A stretch of DNA of 64,000 nucleotides from Kitasatospora aureofaciens (GCF_019192735.1 NZ_JAHTKP010000017.1:1-64000), one strand, 5' to 3'. Counted from the stretch's first letter, positions 18,970 through 27,914 are shown. Numbers and translations are program-made. The notes: a model not told the origin generated them from the letters alone.

Positions 18970-19542
18970 ATGGTCAATCTGACGCGCATCTACACCCGCA
19001 CCGGTGACGACGGCACCACCGCTCTCGGCGACATGAGCCGGACCACCAAGACCGACCCGCGGCTGATGGCGTACGCCGACGCCAACGAGGCGAACGCGGC
19101 GATCGGGGTGGCCCTGGCGGTCGGCGCGCTGCCCGAGGACGTGGCGGCCGTGCTCACCCGGGTCCAGAACGACCTGTTCGACGTCGGCGCCGACCTGTCC
19201 ACGCCCGTGGTCGAGGACCCGAAGTACCCGCCGCTGCGGGTGCTCCAGTCCTACATCGACCGGCTGGAGGGGGACTGCGACCACTACCTGGCGCAGGTGG
19301 AGAAGCTGCGCAGCTTCATCCTGCCCGGCGGCACGCCCGGTGCGGCCCACCTGCACCTGGCCTGCACGGTGGTGCGGCGGGCCGAGCGCTCGACCTGGGC
19401 GGCGATCGCCGAGTACGGGGACTCCGTCAACCCGCTGACCGCGAAGTACCTCAACCGGCTGTCCGACCTGCTGTTCATCCTGGCCCGGGTGGCCAACAAG
19501 GAGCGCGGCGACGTGCTCTGGGTGCCGGGGGAGAACCGCTAG
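18970..19542 (+). CDS. PduO-type corrinoid adenosyltransferase
   Basis: 190 aa. It transfers the adenosyl group of ATP to cob(I)alamin to make coenzyme B12. It has the ATP-binding TRTGDDGTTALGD motif near the N-terminus, RSFILPGGT, VVRRAERSTW, and the C-terminal NRLSDLLFILAR. No ribosome binding site precedes the ATG; a TTAACG-N17-TAGTCT promoter predicts a leaderless message. Its likely clients are B12-dependent acyl-CoA mutases such as IcmA (49973). Its 3' end overlaps the convergent gene by 4 nt. Confidence 0.94.
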   Translation: MVNLTRIYTRTGDDGTTALGDMSRTTKTDPRLMAYADANEANAAIGVALAVGALPEDVAAVLTRVQNDLFDVGADLSTPVVEDPKYPPLRVLQSYIDRLEGDCDHYLAQVEKLRSFILPGGTPGAAHLHLACTVVRRAERSTWAAIAEYGDSVNPLTAKYLNRLSDLLFILARVANKERGDVLWVPGENR

Positions 19543-20132
19543 GAGACCTTCTCCGGGTCCTTCTGCTCGACCACCCGGCCGTCCACCACGGTGACGCCGG
19601 CCGGCGGCTCCTTGGGCCAGATCGAGAAGCAGCCGGCCACGACCACGTTGACGACGGCCGCGATGCCGAGCTTCCAGTACCACTGGGCGAAGGTGCCGAA
19701 GTGGGCGGCGCCCGCGGAGAGCGGCACCAGCAGGGTGATCAGGGGCAGGGTGATCGCGGCCGAGACGACGGTGCGGCCCGCGACCTGCCATTCGTACCTG
19801 GTCCGCTCCGGGCCGTACTTGGGGGAGGGCAACGGCTTGGGGCCGCCGGCGAAGCGGTGCAGGAAGTGCCGGTCGGCCCAGGCGACCAGGGACGGGCCGT
19901 AGCCGACCGAGAAGCCGGCGTAGCTCGCGGCGAGGGCGTGCATCCAGCCCGCCTCGGCGCCGCCCCGCAGGTTCAGCACGGTGAGGGCGTACAGCGCGAG
20001 GTCCACCACCGGGAGGCCGACCAGCAGCGCGGTGCTGGTCCGGCGCCACCGCAGCAGGTAGCGGGCGGAGAGGCCGAGGCCGAGCAGGATCCACCAGGAG
20101 ATCTCGGCGGCGACGATGAGGGTGACGATCAC
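19539..20132 (-). CDS. Integral membrane protein of unknown function
   Basis: 197 aa. About four or five hydrophobic segments: residues 2-25, 34-56, 66-82, 124-143 and 151-168. A basic loop, HFLHRFAGGPKPLPSPKYGPERTR, of which I quote only HFLHRFAGG and KYGPERTR, connects the middle helices. The C-terminus ends in a charged VVEQKDPEKVS tail. I do not recognise the family. It converges with the adenosyltransferase gene with a 4-nt overlap and has no terminator between them. Upstream it is divergent from the histidine kinase gene across 145 nt. Confidence 0.65.
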   Translation of the reverse strand: MIVTLIVAAEISWWILLGLGLSARYLLRWRRTSTALLVGLPVVDLALYALTVLNLRGGAEAGWMHALAASYAGFSVGYGPSLVAWADRHFLHRFAGGPKPLPSPKYGPERTRYEWQVAGRTVVSAAITLPLITLLVPLSAGAAHFGTFAQWYWKLGIAAVVNVVVAGCFSIWPKEPPAGVTVVDGRVVEQKDPEKVS

Positions 20133-20277
20133 GTTCTGCTCCCGGACGGTCGGCGGTGCTTCCAGCCTCGTGCGCGGGCGCGCCGGTGTCGTCGTCGTGC
20201 GGTGCCGTCCGGGGCTGCATCTTTCGATGTAGCGGGCCTCGTCCCCGGTCCGGAGCCCGCTGCCCGACCGGGGTGAT

Positions 20278-21492
20278 GTGATGGGTCCCGTGCGCAGACC
20301 GACCCTCTCCCCGCGGCAGCTGGACCGAGCGATCGCCCTCAGCGGGGTGCTCGGCGGCTCCGTGCTGATCGCCTTCCGGGTTTACGACAACTCCTCGAAC
20401 GTGCCGCCGTGGGCCGTCCTGCCGCCGATGCTGGTGATGGCGACGCTGGAACTGTTCCGGCGCACCCGGCCGATCGTGACGGTGACCGTCGGCGGGCTGG
20501 TCTTCGTGGCGAGCATCTTCTCCGGCGCGGTGCTGGCCACCACGATCATGTACACCGATCTGCTGTACGCCGCGGTGATCTACGGCAGCCCGCGGATGTC
20601 GCGGATCCTGCACCTGACCGGCGCCGCCTCGGTGCTGGGGCTGAGCACGCTGGTGCTGATCGCCGGGGACGCCCCGTCGGCGCTGGCGGTGGTGGTGATC
20701 ACCGCGCTGGTGTTCCTGGCCCCGGTCTGGACCGGCGACATCGTGCGTAAGCACCGGAAGGAAGCCGAGACCGAGCGGCTGCGCGCCGAACAGACCGCGC
20801 TGCTCTCGGAGATGGACCGGCGCGAGGCCATCGTCGCCGAACGGGCGAGGATGGCACGGGAGTTGCACGACGTGGTGGCCAACCACCTGTCGGCGATCGC
20901 GATCCACGCCACCGGCGCGCAGTCCGTCGCCCGGCGGCAGCTGCGGGCCGAGGACGACCCGCTGGTGGAGGTGCTGGCGGTGATCCGGGAGAACAGCGTC
21001 CAGGGTTTGGCCGAAATGCGTCGCATGATCGGACTGCTCCGGGACAGCGGCGGGGGAGAGGCCGACGAGTCGTACGCGGCGCCCGACCTCGCCGCGGTGG
21101 ACGCCCTGCTGGCCAAGGCCCGGGCGGCCGGTCGGGACGTCGGGCTGGACTTCGAACTCACCGAGCTGGGCGAGCGCGGCGAGGTGCCGGTGCCGGTCGG
21201 GCTGGCCGCCTACCGGATCGTGCAGGAGTCGCTGACCAACGTGCTCAAGCACGCCGGTCCCGGGCTGGTGACGCTGCGGCTGGACTTCGGGCCCGAGGAG
21301 CTGCGGATCGCCGTCGACAGCCCGTACCGGGGCGAGGCGGGCCGCGAACTGCCCGGCGCGCGGGCCGGACTGGTGGGCATGTCGGAACGGACCGGGCTGC
21401 TCGGCGGCAGCTTCGAGGCCGGGCCGCTGAACGGGAACTGGAGCGTGCGCGCGGTGCTGCCGCGCACGCAGGGGAGTGAGGGACGGGCATGA
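20278..21492 (+). CDS. Sensor histidine kinase (NarL/HisKA_3 type)
   Basis: 404 aa. The N-terminal half has about five or six membrane helices with very short loops, so it probably senses a signal in or at the membrane. The dimerisation/phosphoacceptor helix ARMARELHDVVANHLSAIA has its His at residue 197, and a HATPase_c domain follows with QESLTNVLKHA and GLVGMSERTGLLGG. GTG 20278 was used; ATG 20281 is an equally good start. It overlaps the response regulator gene by 4 nt, so the two form a pair. The signal is unknown. Confidence 0.9.
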   Translation: MMGPVRRPTLSPRQLDRAIALSGVLGGSVLIAFRVYDNSSNVPPWAVLPPMLVMATLELFRRTRPIVTVTVGGLVFVASIFSGAVLATTIMYTDLLYAAVIYGSPRMSRILHLTGAASVLGLSTLVLIAGDAPSALAVVVITALVFLAPVWTGDIVRKHRKEAETERLRAEQTALLSEMDRREAIVAERARMARELHDVVANHLSAIAIHATGAQSVARRQLRAEDDPLVEVLAVIRENSVQGLAEMRRMIGLLRDSGGGEADESYAAPDLAAVDALLAKARAAGRDVGLDFELTELGERGEVPVPVGLAAYRIVQESLTNVLKHAGPGLVTLRLDFGPEELRIAVDSPYRGEAGRELPGARAGLVGMSERTGLLGGSFEAGPLNGNWSVRAVLPRTQGSEGRA

Positions 21493-22139
21493 CGATCCGG
21501 GTGCTGGTGGCCGAGGACCAGGCGGCGGTACGGGCGGCGCTGGTGATGATCCTGCGGGCCGAGCCGGACGTCGAGGTGGTCGGGCAGGCCGCCGACGGCG
21601 AGGAGGCCGTCCGGTTGGCGCTGGAGCTGCGGCCGGACGTGGTGCTGATGGACGTCCAGATGCCGCGGCTGGACGGCGTCTCGGCGACCCGCGAGGTGGT
21701 GGCCGCGGGTGCCGCCCAGGTGCTCGTGCTGACCACCTTCGACCTGGACGAGTACGTCTACGGCGCGCTGCGGGCCGGCGCGGCCGGGTTCCTGCTCAAG
21801 GACCTGGAGGCGGACGCCCTGGTCGAGGGCATCCGGACGGTGGCGCGCGGCGACGGCATGCTGGCGCCCTCGGTGACCAGGCGGCTGATCGGCACCTTCG
21901 CCCGGCCGGAGCGGAGGGTCGGACCGGAGGCCCGCGCGGCGGTGGCGGGCCTGACCGGGCGCGAGCGGGAGGTGCTGGCCTGCCTCGGGGCCGGGATGTC
22001 CAACGGGGAGATCGCGGCCCGGCTGGAGATGGCGGAGGCGACCACCAAGACCCACGTCAGCCGGATCCTGGCGAAGCTGCGACTGCGCAGCCGGGTGCAG
22101 GCGGCGATCCTGGCCCAGGACCTCGGTCTGACCATCTGA
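21489..22139 (+). CDS. NarL/LuxR-family response regulator
   Basis: 216 aa. A receiver domain has the phosphoacceptor Asp55 in VVLMDVQMPRLDG, the conserved Thr of VLVLTTFD and Lys of GFLLKDLEAD. A C-terminal LuxR-type helix-turn-helix follows (LTGREREVLACLGAGMSNGE, then VSRILAKLRLRSR). ATG 21489 overlaps the kinase stop (ATGA). Together with the upstream kinase it forms a two-component system with unknown targets. Confidence 0.93.
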   Translation: MTIRVLVAEDQAAVRAALVMILRAEPDVEVVGQAADGEEAVRLALELRPDVVLMDVQMPRLDGVSATREVVAAGAAQVLVLTTFDLDEYVYGALRAGAAGFLLKDLEADALVEGIRTVARGDGMLAPSVTRRLIGTFARPERRVGPEARAAVAGLTGREREVLACLGAGMSNGEIAARLEMAEATTKTHVSRILAKLRLRSRVQAAILAQDLGLTI

Positions 22140-22316
22140 CGAGCATCATGGGCAACTGACCAGGTCGGTTGCAGATCACACTCCCGATTGCTATTGCGTG
22201 CGGGATTTGGGCACTAAAGTCCGCCGTGAGTGACGCGGCTCAACGGCGGTGACCCCTGCCCTGAGCCGCCTTCAGGGCCCGCCCGCAGGGCGGCGACGGC
22301 ATCGGGAGACCCAGCC
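22140..22316 (+). promoter_or_regulatory. Promoter region of the 3-hydroxyacyl-CoA dehydrogenase gene
   Basis: A relatively AT-rich stretch at 22170-22220 holds TAAAGT (22215-22220), a good -10 match, but no convincing -35 sequence at the right distance. The leader to ATG 22317 would be about 90 nt. Confidence 0.35.
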
Positions 22317-23186
22317 ATGAGCAATGCGTCCAGCAAGCAGATCGCCGTGATCGGTGCCGGCCTGATGGGCGCCGGCATCGCCCAGGTGTCCGCGCAGGCC
22401 GGCCACCCGGTGGTGCTGCGGGACGTCACCGAGGAGGCGCTGCAGCGCGGTCTCGCGGGCATCCGCGCCTCGTGCGAGAAGTTCGTCGCGAAGGGCCGGC
22501 TGAGCGCCGAGGACGCCGAGGCCGCGCTCGGCCGGATCACCACCACCACCGACCTGGGCGCCGTCGCCGAGGCCGACATCGTGGTCGAGGCGGTGTTCGA
22601 GAAGCTGGAGGTCAAGGAGGGCGTCTTCCGGGAGCTCGACAAGCTCGCCAAGGATGGCGCCGTGCTCGCCTCCAACACCTCCGCCATCCCGATCACCCGG
22701 ATCGCCGCCGTCACCCAGCGCCCGGAGTCCGTCGTCGGCGTGCACTTCTTCTCGCCGGTGCCGCTGATGAAGCTGGTCGAGCTGGTCCGCGGCTACAAGA
22801 CCAGCGACGAGACGCTGGCCGCCGCCCGAGCCTTCGCCGAGGGCGTCGGCAAGGAGGTCGTGGTGGTCAACCGCGACGTGGCCGGGTTCGTCACCACCCG
22901 CCTGATCACCGCGCTGGTCGTCGAGGCCGCCAAGCTGTACGAGACGGGCGTCGCCTCCGCCGAGGACATCGACACCGCCTGCCGGCTCGGCTTCGGCCAC
23001 CCGATGGGCCCGCTGGAGACCGCCGACCTGACCGGCGTGGACATCCTGCTGCACGCCGCCCGCAACATCTACGCCGAGACCCAGGACGAGAAGTTCGCCG
23101 CGCCGGAGATCATGGCGCGCATGGTCACCGCCGGCGACTTCGGCCGCAAGAGCGGCCGCGGCTTCTACCCGTACGCGGGCAAGTAG
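22317..23186 (+). CDS. 3-hydroxybutyryl-CoA dehydrogenase
   Basis: 289 aa. It is an NAD(P)-dependent oxidation/reduction enzyme of the 3-hydroxyacyl-CoA dehydrogenase family acting on short-chain acyl-CoA. It has the Rossmann GAGLMGAGIA motif at the N-terminus, NTSAIPIT, the catalytic His in GVHFFSPVPLMKLVE, the catalytic Asn region NRDVAGFVTTRLI and the C-terminal dimerisation domain with GHPMGPLETADL. ATG 22317 is preceded by GGGAG; an upstream in-frame extension to 22230 lacks a binding site. It could work with the thiolase at 39896 in acetoacetyl/butyryl-CoA metabolism (inference). Confidence 0.92.
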   Translation: MSNASSKQIAVIGAGLMGAGIAQVSAQAGHPVVLRDVTEEALQRGLAGIRASCEKFVAKGRLSAEDAEAALGRITTTTDLGAVAEADIVVEAVFEKLEVKEGVFRELDKLAKDGAVLASNTSAIPITRIAAVTQRPESVVGVHFFSPVPLMKLVELVRGYKTSDETLAAARAFAEGVGKEVVVVNRDVAGFVTTRLITALVVEAAKLYETGVASAEDIDTACRLGFGHPMGPLETADLTGVDILLHAARNIYAETQDEKFAAPEIMARMVTAGDFGRKSGRGFYPYAGK

Positions 23187-23210
23187 GTCCGTACGCAGGC
23201 GGATCACCGG

Positions 23211-23244
23211 GCGGGCCGTGCGATCGGAGCATCGTACGGCCCGC
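23211..23244 (+). terminator. Hairpin terminator after 3-hydroxybutyryl-CoA dehydrogenase
   Basis: Arms 23211-23224 and 23231-23244 pair over 14 bp with one G-U wobble and a 6-nt loop, 25 nt after the stop codon. Confidence 0.75.
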
Positions 23245-23561
23245 TCCGCCGGGGCGGGTGAGTTTCCTCACGCCGGGTGCCGCAGACGGGTGATTTGGGC
23301 GGTAATCGAGCGTAGGTGTGGAGAGTTCCTGCGTATATTCCCTCGGGCGAGTGAAGTTGCTTCAGATGTGGCCGGAACCAGCAACCTGCGGTACTGGTTC
23401 GCCGTCAGATGAGGGGGAACCCGGCCCAGGCTGATGATGCTGCGTCCCGGGCCCGGGCGAGGGGCCACGGCCCGCCCGGATGACACCCCGCCCCCGGGCC
23501 CGGCACGGCCGGGGCGGACCGAACCCCCCCCGTACCGGCCGACCAGGCGAAGGAGGAGAGC

Positions 23562-23885
23562 ATGCGCATCACCGGCGACCACACGGCGCTGGCGATCGAG
23601 GGCCGCCTCGACGTGCGCACCGCCGCCGACGCGCGGGCCCGGCTGCACCAGGCCGTCGACGGCGGCTTCGGCGACCTCGTGCTCGACCTCGCCCGGCTGG
23701 AGTTCTGGGACGCCACCGGCCTCGGCGTCATCATGGGCACCCACCGCCGGGCCGGCCGGATCGGCCGCCGGCTGGTGCTGCGCTCCGTCCCGGCCCAGCT
23801 CCAGCGCCTGCTGGTGGCCACCAAGCTGCACCGCATCCTCGCGGTCGACGGCGGCATCGCCGAGGCGCACGGGGTCATCCTCTAG
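23562..23885 (+). CDS. STAS-domain anti-anti-sigma factor-like protein
   Basis: 107 aa single STAS domain. Such proteins bind anti-sigma factors and are switched by phosphorylation of a Ser/Thr at the start of helix 2. Here that site reads WDATGLGV with D50-A51-T52-G53; the usual Ser is Ala, leaving Thr52 as the only hydroxyl. No anti-sigma kinase gene is adjacent. A strong AAGGAGGAG precedes ATG 23562. The terminator hairpin overlaps its TAG stop codon. Confidence 0.85.
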   Translation: MRITGDHTALAIEGRLDVRTAADARARLHQAVDGGFGDLVLDLARLEFWDATGLGVIMGTHRRAGRIGRRLVLRSVPAQLQRLLVATKLHRILAVDGGIAEAHGVIL

Positions 23886-23910
23886 GGCGTGTCTGTCAGG
23901 CACGCCCTAG
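23882..23910 (+). terminator. Hairpin overlapping the STAS gene stop codon
   Basis: CTAGGGCGTG (23882-23891) pairs perfectly with CACGCCCTAG (23901-23910) around a 9-nt loop. The stop codon is inside the left arm. Confidence 0.75.
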
Positions 23911-24076
23911 CGTTCACCCTGGGACCCGGCTACACGTGTGGGGCCGGATGTGCGAGAGTCTGCCGCGTCAGAAGACGGCCGCCCGGGTCGGGCTGAATCC
24001 TGCCCGAACGCGGCCGCATCCAGTCGTCAGCCGGCCGGCGCGGGGCGCCGGCGGCCGAACATGGGCGGAGCAGAAC

Positions 24077-26377
24077 GTGGCACAGCCATCCGGTGACTTC
24101 CGGCAGGAGGCCGTCCGCACCCGCGGTGGCGAGCTGGTCTCCGGCGGCCTGCTGGTCGGTGTCGGCGCCCCGGACGGCTCCGAGGCCCGCCCCTGCCCCG
24201 AGGAGTGGCGCCCCCGCCCCCGCCGGATCGAGCGCAGCGAGCCCGCCCGTGGCCCGGTCGGCGGCGCCGAGCGCGCGGTCGGCCCGCTCGCCCTCGGCGC
24301 CGGGCCCGCCGACCTGCCGCTGCTCGACCGCGAGGCCGACATCGCCGTACTCCTCGGCCTGCTCGCCGAGGGCCGCTCGATACGCCTGGTCGGCCAGGCC
24401 GGCTCGGGCCGCAGCGCTCTGCTGTCGGCCGTTGCCGAGGCCGCCGCCGACCTCGCCCCGGGCGGCGTCGTCCAGCTGTGCGGCCACCGCCGCACCACCG
24501 CCGACCTGCTCCAGGAACTCTTCGCGGCCACCCACCACGCCCCCGGCTACCGCCCCGACCCGGGCCAGCTGGCCGCGCACCTCGCCGACGTCGGCGCGAT
24601 CGTCGTCATCGACGGCGCCGAGCCGGCCGGGGCCGGACTGGAGGAGCTGCTCGCCGCCGCCCCCCGCTGCGCGTTCCTGATCTCCGTCGAGCCCAGCAGC
24701 TCGGTGCTGCCGGCCGGCTCCCGGCTCCAGGACCACCCGGTCGCCGGGCTCTCGCGCGGCGCCTGCCTCGCGCTCGCCGCCCGGCTCGCCGGACGGCCCC
24801 TGGACGTCGCCGAGAAGGCCTGGGCGGTCGACCTCTGGTTCGAGTCCGAGGGCCTGCCGCTGCGGTTCGTCCAGGCCGCCGCGCTGCTGCGCCAGCGGGA
24901 CGTTTCGGTGGACGCGCTGGTCGCCGCCGAGGAGGACCGGCTGGACGTCTTCGGCGCGATCGCCGAACCTGCCCACGACCCCGACCCGGCCGTCCGGGAG
25001 AACGCGCTGCGCCGGACCGTCCCGCTGCCGTCCGTCGCCGAGACCGCCTCGCCCGCCGTCCGGCTCGCCGAGGGGCTCAGCGAGCCCGCGCAGGCCGTGC
25101 TGCGGCTCGCGGTGGCGCTCGGCGGCGAGTGCCCGACCGCACCGCACCTGCCCGCGCTGATCGACGTCGGCCAGGGCGAGAGCGCGCTCGCCGAGCTCGC
25201 CGACGCCGGGCTCGCGGTGTCCATCGGCGGCCACCACCGGCTCACCGCCGGCGCGCTCGAACTCCTCGCCCCGCACTGGCCGGCCCGCGGCTGCGTCGAC
25301 GGCGCCGCGCAGCACTTCGCCTGGTGGGTCGGGCACAGCTCGGTGTCGCTGCCGCAGATCGCGGCCGAGGCGGAGGTGCTGATCGGCGTCCTGCTGGCCG
25401 ACCGCACCGCCGGGCGGCACGAGGCCGTCGTCCGGCTGGCCCGGGCGGCCGGGCCGGCGCTGGCGCTGTCGCTGCGCTGGGGGGCCTGGGAGCGGGTGCT
25501 GCAGCTCGGGCTGGAGGCCGCCCGGCGGACCGGCGCGAAGGCCGACGAGGCCTGGTTCCACCACGAGCTGGGCGTCTACGCGATCTGCGTCCGGGAGCCG
25601 TCCCGGGCGGTCGCCGAGCTGGAGACCGCGCTCACCCTGCGGGCCGCCGTCGGGGAGCAGCGCGGGGTCGCCGCCGCGGGCAGGATGCTCGACCTGCTGC
25701 GCGCGGACGGCCGTCAGCTGCCGGGCGCCGAGCCCGCCGCGGCCGCGCCTGCTCGTGGGCCGGTCATTCGCAAGATCGCCGCCAAGGTGCCGTCGAGCCT
25801 GAAGTCCGGGCGAAGGAGGCGGATCGTCGTCGCGTCCGCGGTCCTGCTCACCCTCGGGGTGCTCGGTACGGCGGTGGGGATGAGCGTTGCCGGGCCGGGG
25901 GAGCACAAGGCCAACGACCCGCACGGGCAGCTCGACGACGGCAGCGGCACCACCGGTGGGCAGCTCCCGCTGCCGCACCCCAGCACCAGCCCGTCCTCGA
26001 CGGCCGGCAGCGGCGCCGACGGCCCGGGCAGCAGCCCGGCGGCGGGCGGGACCAGCCCGGAGCCCTCGGCGAGCGGCAGTGGGACGCACTCGCCGTCCGC
26101 GTCGGCGTCGGCCTCGAAGAAGCCGAGCCGCTCGCCCGGCGCGACCGGGACGGACACCCCGCAGCAGCCGCAGCCCCAGCAGCCCGCGCCGGGCCAGCCG
26201 CAGCCGCCCGTCCAGCAGCCGGGGCCGGGGCCGACTCAGGCCCCTCCGCCGCCGGTGACGAACCCGACGACGTCGGCTCCCGCGCCGAACCCGACCACGA
26301 CTACGCCGGCTCCGAGTCCTTCGTCCACCTCGCCGACTTCGTCGCCGACGCCGTCGGCGACGAAGTCGGGGCAGTGA
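24077..26377 (+). CDS. Membrane-anchored P-loop protein with exported Ser/Pro/Thr tail
   Basis: 766 aa. In order: a disordered N-terminus, a P-loop NTPase-like domain with Walker A GQAGSGRS (residues 106-113, the invariant Lys being Arg112) and Walker B-like AIVVIDGAEP, then a helical region resembling a winged helix and TPR-like repeats (AVAELETALTLRAAVGEQRG). A basic stop-transfer segment RRRRIVV is followed by one membrane helix (about residues 583-603) and an outward tail of about 160 residues rich in Ser, Pro, Thr and Gln. The layout resembles a STAND-type signalling ATPase tethered to the membrane. GTG 24077 has GGAG 7-8 nt upstream; the frame is open further 5' but without a good start. 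Function unknown. Confidence 0.75.
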   Translation: MAQPSGDFRQEAVRTRGGELVSGGLLVGVGAPDGSEARPCPEEWRPRPRRIERSEPARGPVGGAERAVGPLALGAGPADLPLLDREADIAVLLGLLAEGRSIRLVGQAGSGRSALLSAVAEAAADLAPGGVVQLCGHRRTTADLLQELFAATHHAPGYRPDPGQLAAHLADVGAIVVIDGAEPAGAGLEELLAAAPRCAFLISVEPSSSVLPAGSRLQDHPVAGLSRGACLALAARLAGRPLDVAEKAWAVDLWFESEGLPLRFVQAAALLRQRDVSVDALVAAEEDRLDVFGAIAEPAHDPDPAVRENALRRTVPLPSVAETASPAVRLAEGLSEPAQAVLRLAVALGGECPTAPHLPALIDVGQGESALAELADAGLAVSIGGHHRLTAGALELLAPHWPARGCVDGAAQHFAWWVGHSSVSLPQIAAEAEVLIGVLLADRTAGRHEAVVRLARAAGPALALSLRWGAWERVLQLGLEAARRTGAKADEAWFHHELGVYAICVREPSRAVAELETALTLRAAVGEQRGVAAAGRMLDLLRADGRQLPGAEPAAAAPARGPVIRKIAAKVPSSLKSGRRRRIVVASAVLLTLGVLGTAVGMSVAGPGEHKANDPHGQLDDGSGTTGGQLPLPHPSTSPSSTAGSGADGPGSSPAAGGTSPEPSASGSGTHSPSASASASKKPSRSPGATGTDTPQQPQPQQPAPGQPQPPVQQPGPGPTQAPPPPVTNPTTSAPAPNPTTTTPAPSPSSTSPTSSPTPSATKSGQ

Positions 26378-26381
26378 CCCG

Positions 26382-27041
26382 TCAGAACAGCTTCAGCTTG
26401 TCGTCGTCGATGCCGCGCAGCTCGTCGTAGTCCAGCACCACGCAGCCGATGCCCCGGTCGGTGGCCAGCACGCGGGCCTGGGGCTTGATCTCCTGTGCGG
26501 CGAAGACGCCCTTCACCGGGGCCAACAGCGGGTCCCGGTTGAGGAGTTCGAGGTAGCGGGTGAGCTGCTCGACGCCGTCGATCTCGCCGCGCCGCTTGAT
26601 CTCGACGGCGACCGTGGCCCCGTCGGCGTCGCGGCAGAGGATGTCGACCGGGCCGATCGCGGTCATGTACTCGCGGCGGATCAGCGACCAGCCGGCGCCG
26701 AGCACCTCCATCCGGTCCGCCAGCAGCTCCTGGAGGTGCGCCTCGACGCCGTCCTTGATCAGGCCCGGGTCCACCCCGAGCTCGTGGGAGGAGTCGTGCA
26801 GCACCTCCTCCAGCGTGATGATGAGCTTCTCGCCGGCCTTGTTCACCACCGTCCAGACCCCGTCGGCCTCCTTGAGGGCGCACGGCGGGGACATCCAGTT
26901 CAGCGGCTTGTAGGCGCGGTCGTCGGCGTGGATGCTGACGCTGCCGTCGGCCTTGACCAGGATGAGCCTGGTGGCGGAGGGCAGATGGGCGGAGAGCCGA
27001 CCGGCATAGTCGACTGAGCAGCGGGCAATTACGAGACGCAC
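26382..27041 (-). CDS. nucS: Mismatch-specific endonuclease NucS/EndoMS
   Basis: 219 aa. It cuts both strands at mismatches and provides the non-canonical mismatch repair of actinobacteria that lack MutS/MutL. It begins RLVIARCSVDYAGRL. The nuclease core has GPVDILCRD, the EIKRRG signature (catalytic Glu and Lys), and QLTRYLELL. The C-terminal DDDKLKLF is the sliding-clamp-interacting tail. The GTG start at 27041 matches family N-termini; TAGCGT 8 nt upstream suggests a leaderless message. The gene converges with the P-loop gene with only 4 nt between the stops. Confidence 0.95.
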   Translation of the reverse strand: MRLVIARCSVDYAGRLSAHLPSATRLILVKADGSVSIHADDRAYKPLNWMSPPCALKEADGVWTVVNKAGEKLIITLEEVLHDSSHELGVDPGLIKDGVEAHLQELLADRMEVLGAGWSLIRREYMTAIGPVDILCRDADGATVAVEIKRRGEIDGVEQLTRYLELLNRDPLLAPVKGVFAAQEIKPQARVLATDRGIGCVVLDYDELRGIDDDKLKLF

Positions 27042-27521
27042 GGTCGACCACGCTAGCCCACTGGGGCCAGTTGATGCGATTCCGCGACGACCGGGTGAAG
27101 AATCCGCGAACCCCGCGAACATGGAGGTTCGGCGGTCCCGGGGGATGCCTCCCGCGGTCTGGCGCCCCTACCCCGGGGTCGCTACCGTGTGTGACGGCAT
27201 GCGTGCGGGAGCGCTGTCAACGGGGATGGAGACTTCAGATGAACGATCCGACAGGATCCGGCCATTCTGGTGCACCGCAGCGTATTTCCCAAGCAATCCG
27301 CAGGAACCACCGGCCTGGTCCGCCGTTGACTGCCACGCTGTTCTGAGCGGTCGGTGTCCGGGACGTCACGTCCAGTGGCGCCACCGCCCCTCGCACGATG
27401 CCGGAAACAGCCGTACCGGGCTGCTCCGGACATCACGCGCGTTTACACCCACCTCACTGTGAGCTTTGGACTACGCACCACCACCCGGGCGCCGCGCGGG
27501 TGGACCGCGAGAGGAGAATCC
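27042..27521. promoter_or_regulatory. 480-bp divergent intergenic region between nucS and the small conserved gene
   Basis: It contains the nucS -10 candidate TAGCGT (27050-27055, minus strand) and must hold the promoter of the 27522 gene. A 35-codon frame (27239-27346) begins with ATG after GGAG, but its third codon positions are not GC-biased like those of the neighbouring genes, so I do not call it. No strong hairpin was seen. Confidence 0.5.
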
Positions 27522-27914
27522 ATGTCGCTCGACGTCTCACCGGCCCTGCTGGAAAAGGCCGAGCGGGGCGAGGTCGACGAGCGGGAATTCGTCGACTGCG
27601 TCCGCGTCTCCCTGCCGTACGCCTGGGACCTGATCAGCTCGCTGGTCGCCCAGGCGAAGGTCGACGGCACCGACTTCGCCGACAACCAGGTACCGCCGCC
27701 CAGCGAGCAGGCCCGCGGCCAGCTCCTTCGGGCACTCGCCAGCGACGCCATCCGGGGGGCCCTGCAGCGGCACTTCGGGGTGCAGCTGGCGTTCCAGAAC
27801 TGTCACCGGGTGGCGGTCTTCCTGCCCTCGGCGGCCAACGAGGCGCGGATCCAGCGCTTCACCTCCGTCCGGGAGCAGTTGCTCAACCAGTCCGAGGAAC
27901 TGCGGGACTGCTGA
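27522..27914 (+). CDS. Small conserved actinobacterial protein (SCO5389-type)
   Basis: 130 aa soluble protein. From memory it matches the streptomycete family named after SCO5389, which neighbours nucS in S. coelicolor. It has an acidic N-terminus (LLEKAERGEVDEREFVDCVR), a helical core and the segment RHFGVQLAFQNCHRVAVF. No enzyme motif is visible. GAGAGGAGA precedes ATG 27522 at 6 nt. Function unknown. Confidence 0.8.
   Translation: MSLDVSPALLEKAERGEVDEREFVDCVRVSLPYAWDLISSLVAQAKVDGTDFADNQVPPPSEQARGQLLRALASDAIRGALQRHFGVQLAFQNCHRVAVFLPSAANEARIQRFTSVREQLLNQSEELRDC

Noticed and set aside
18235..21252. Minus-strand open frame of about 1000 codons across atpC-kinase region
   Set aside because: It runs antisense to three recognisable plus-strand genes and has His/Arg/Gly-rich composition typical of GC-driven shadow frames.
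27239..27346. 35-codon frame after a GGAG sequence upstream of the small conserved gene
   Set aside because: Third codon positions are not GC-biased, unlike the neighbouring genes, and no homologue is recognised.
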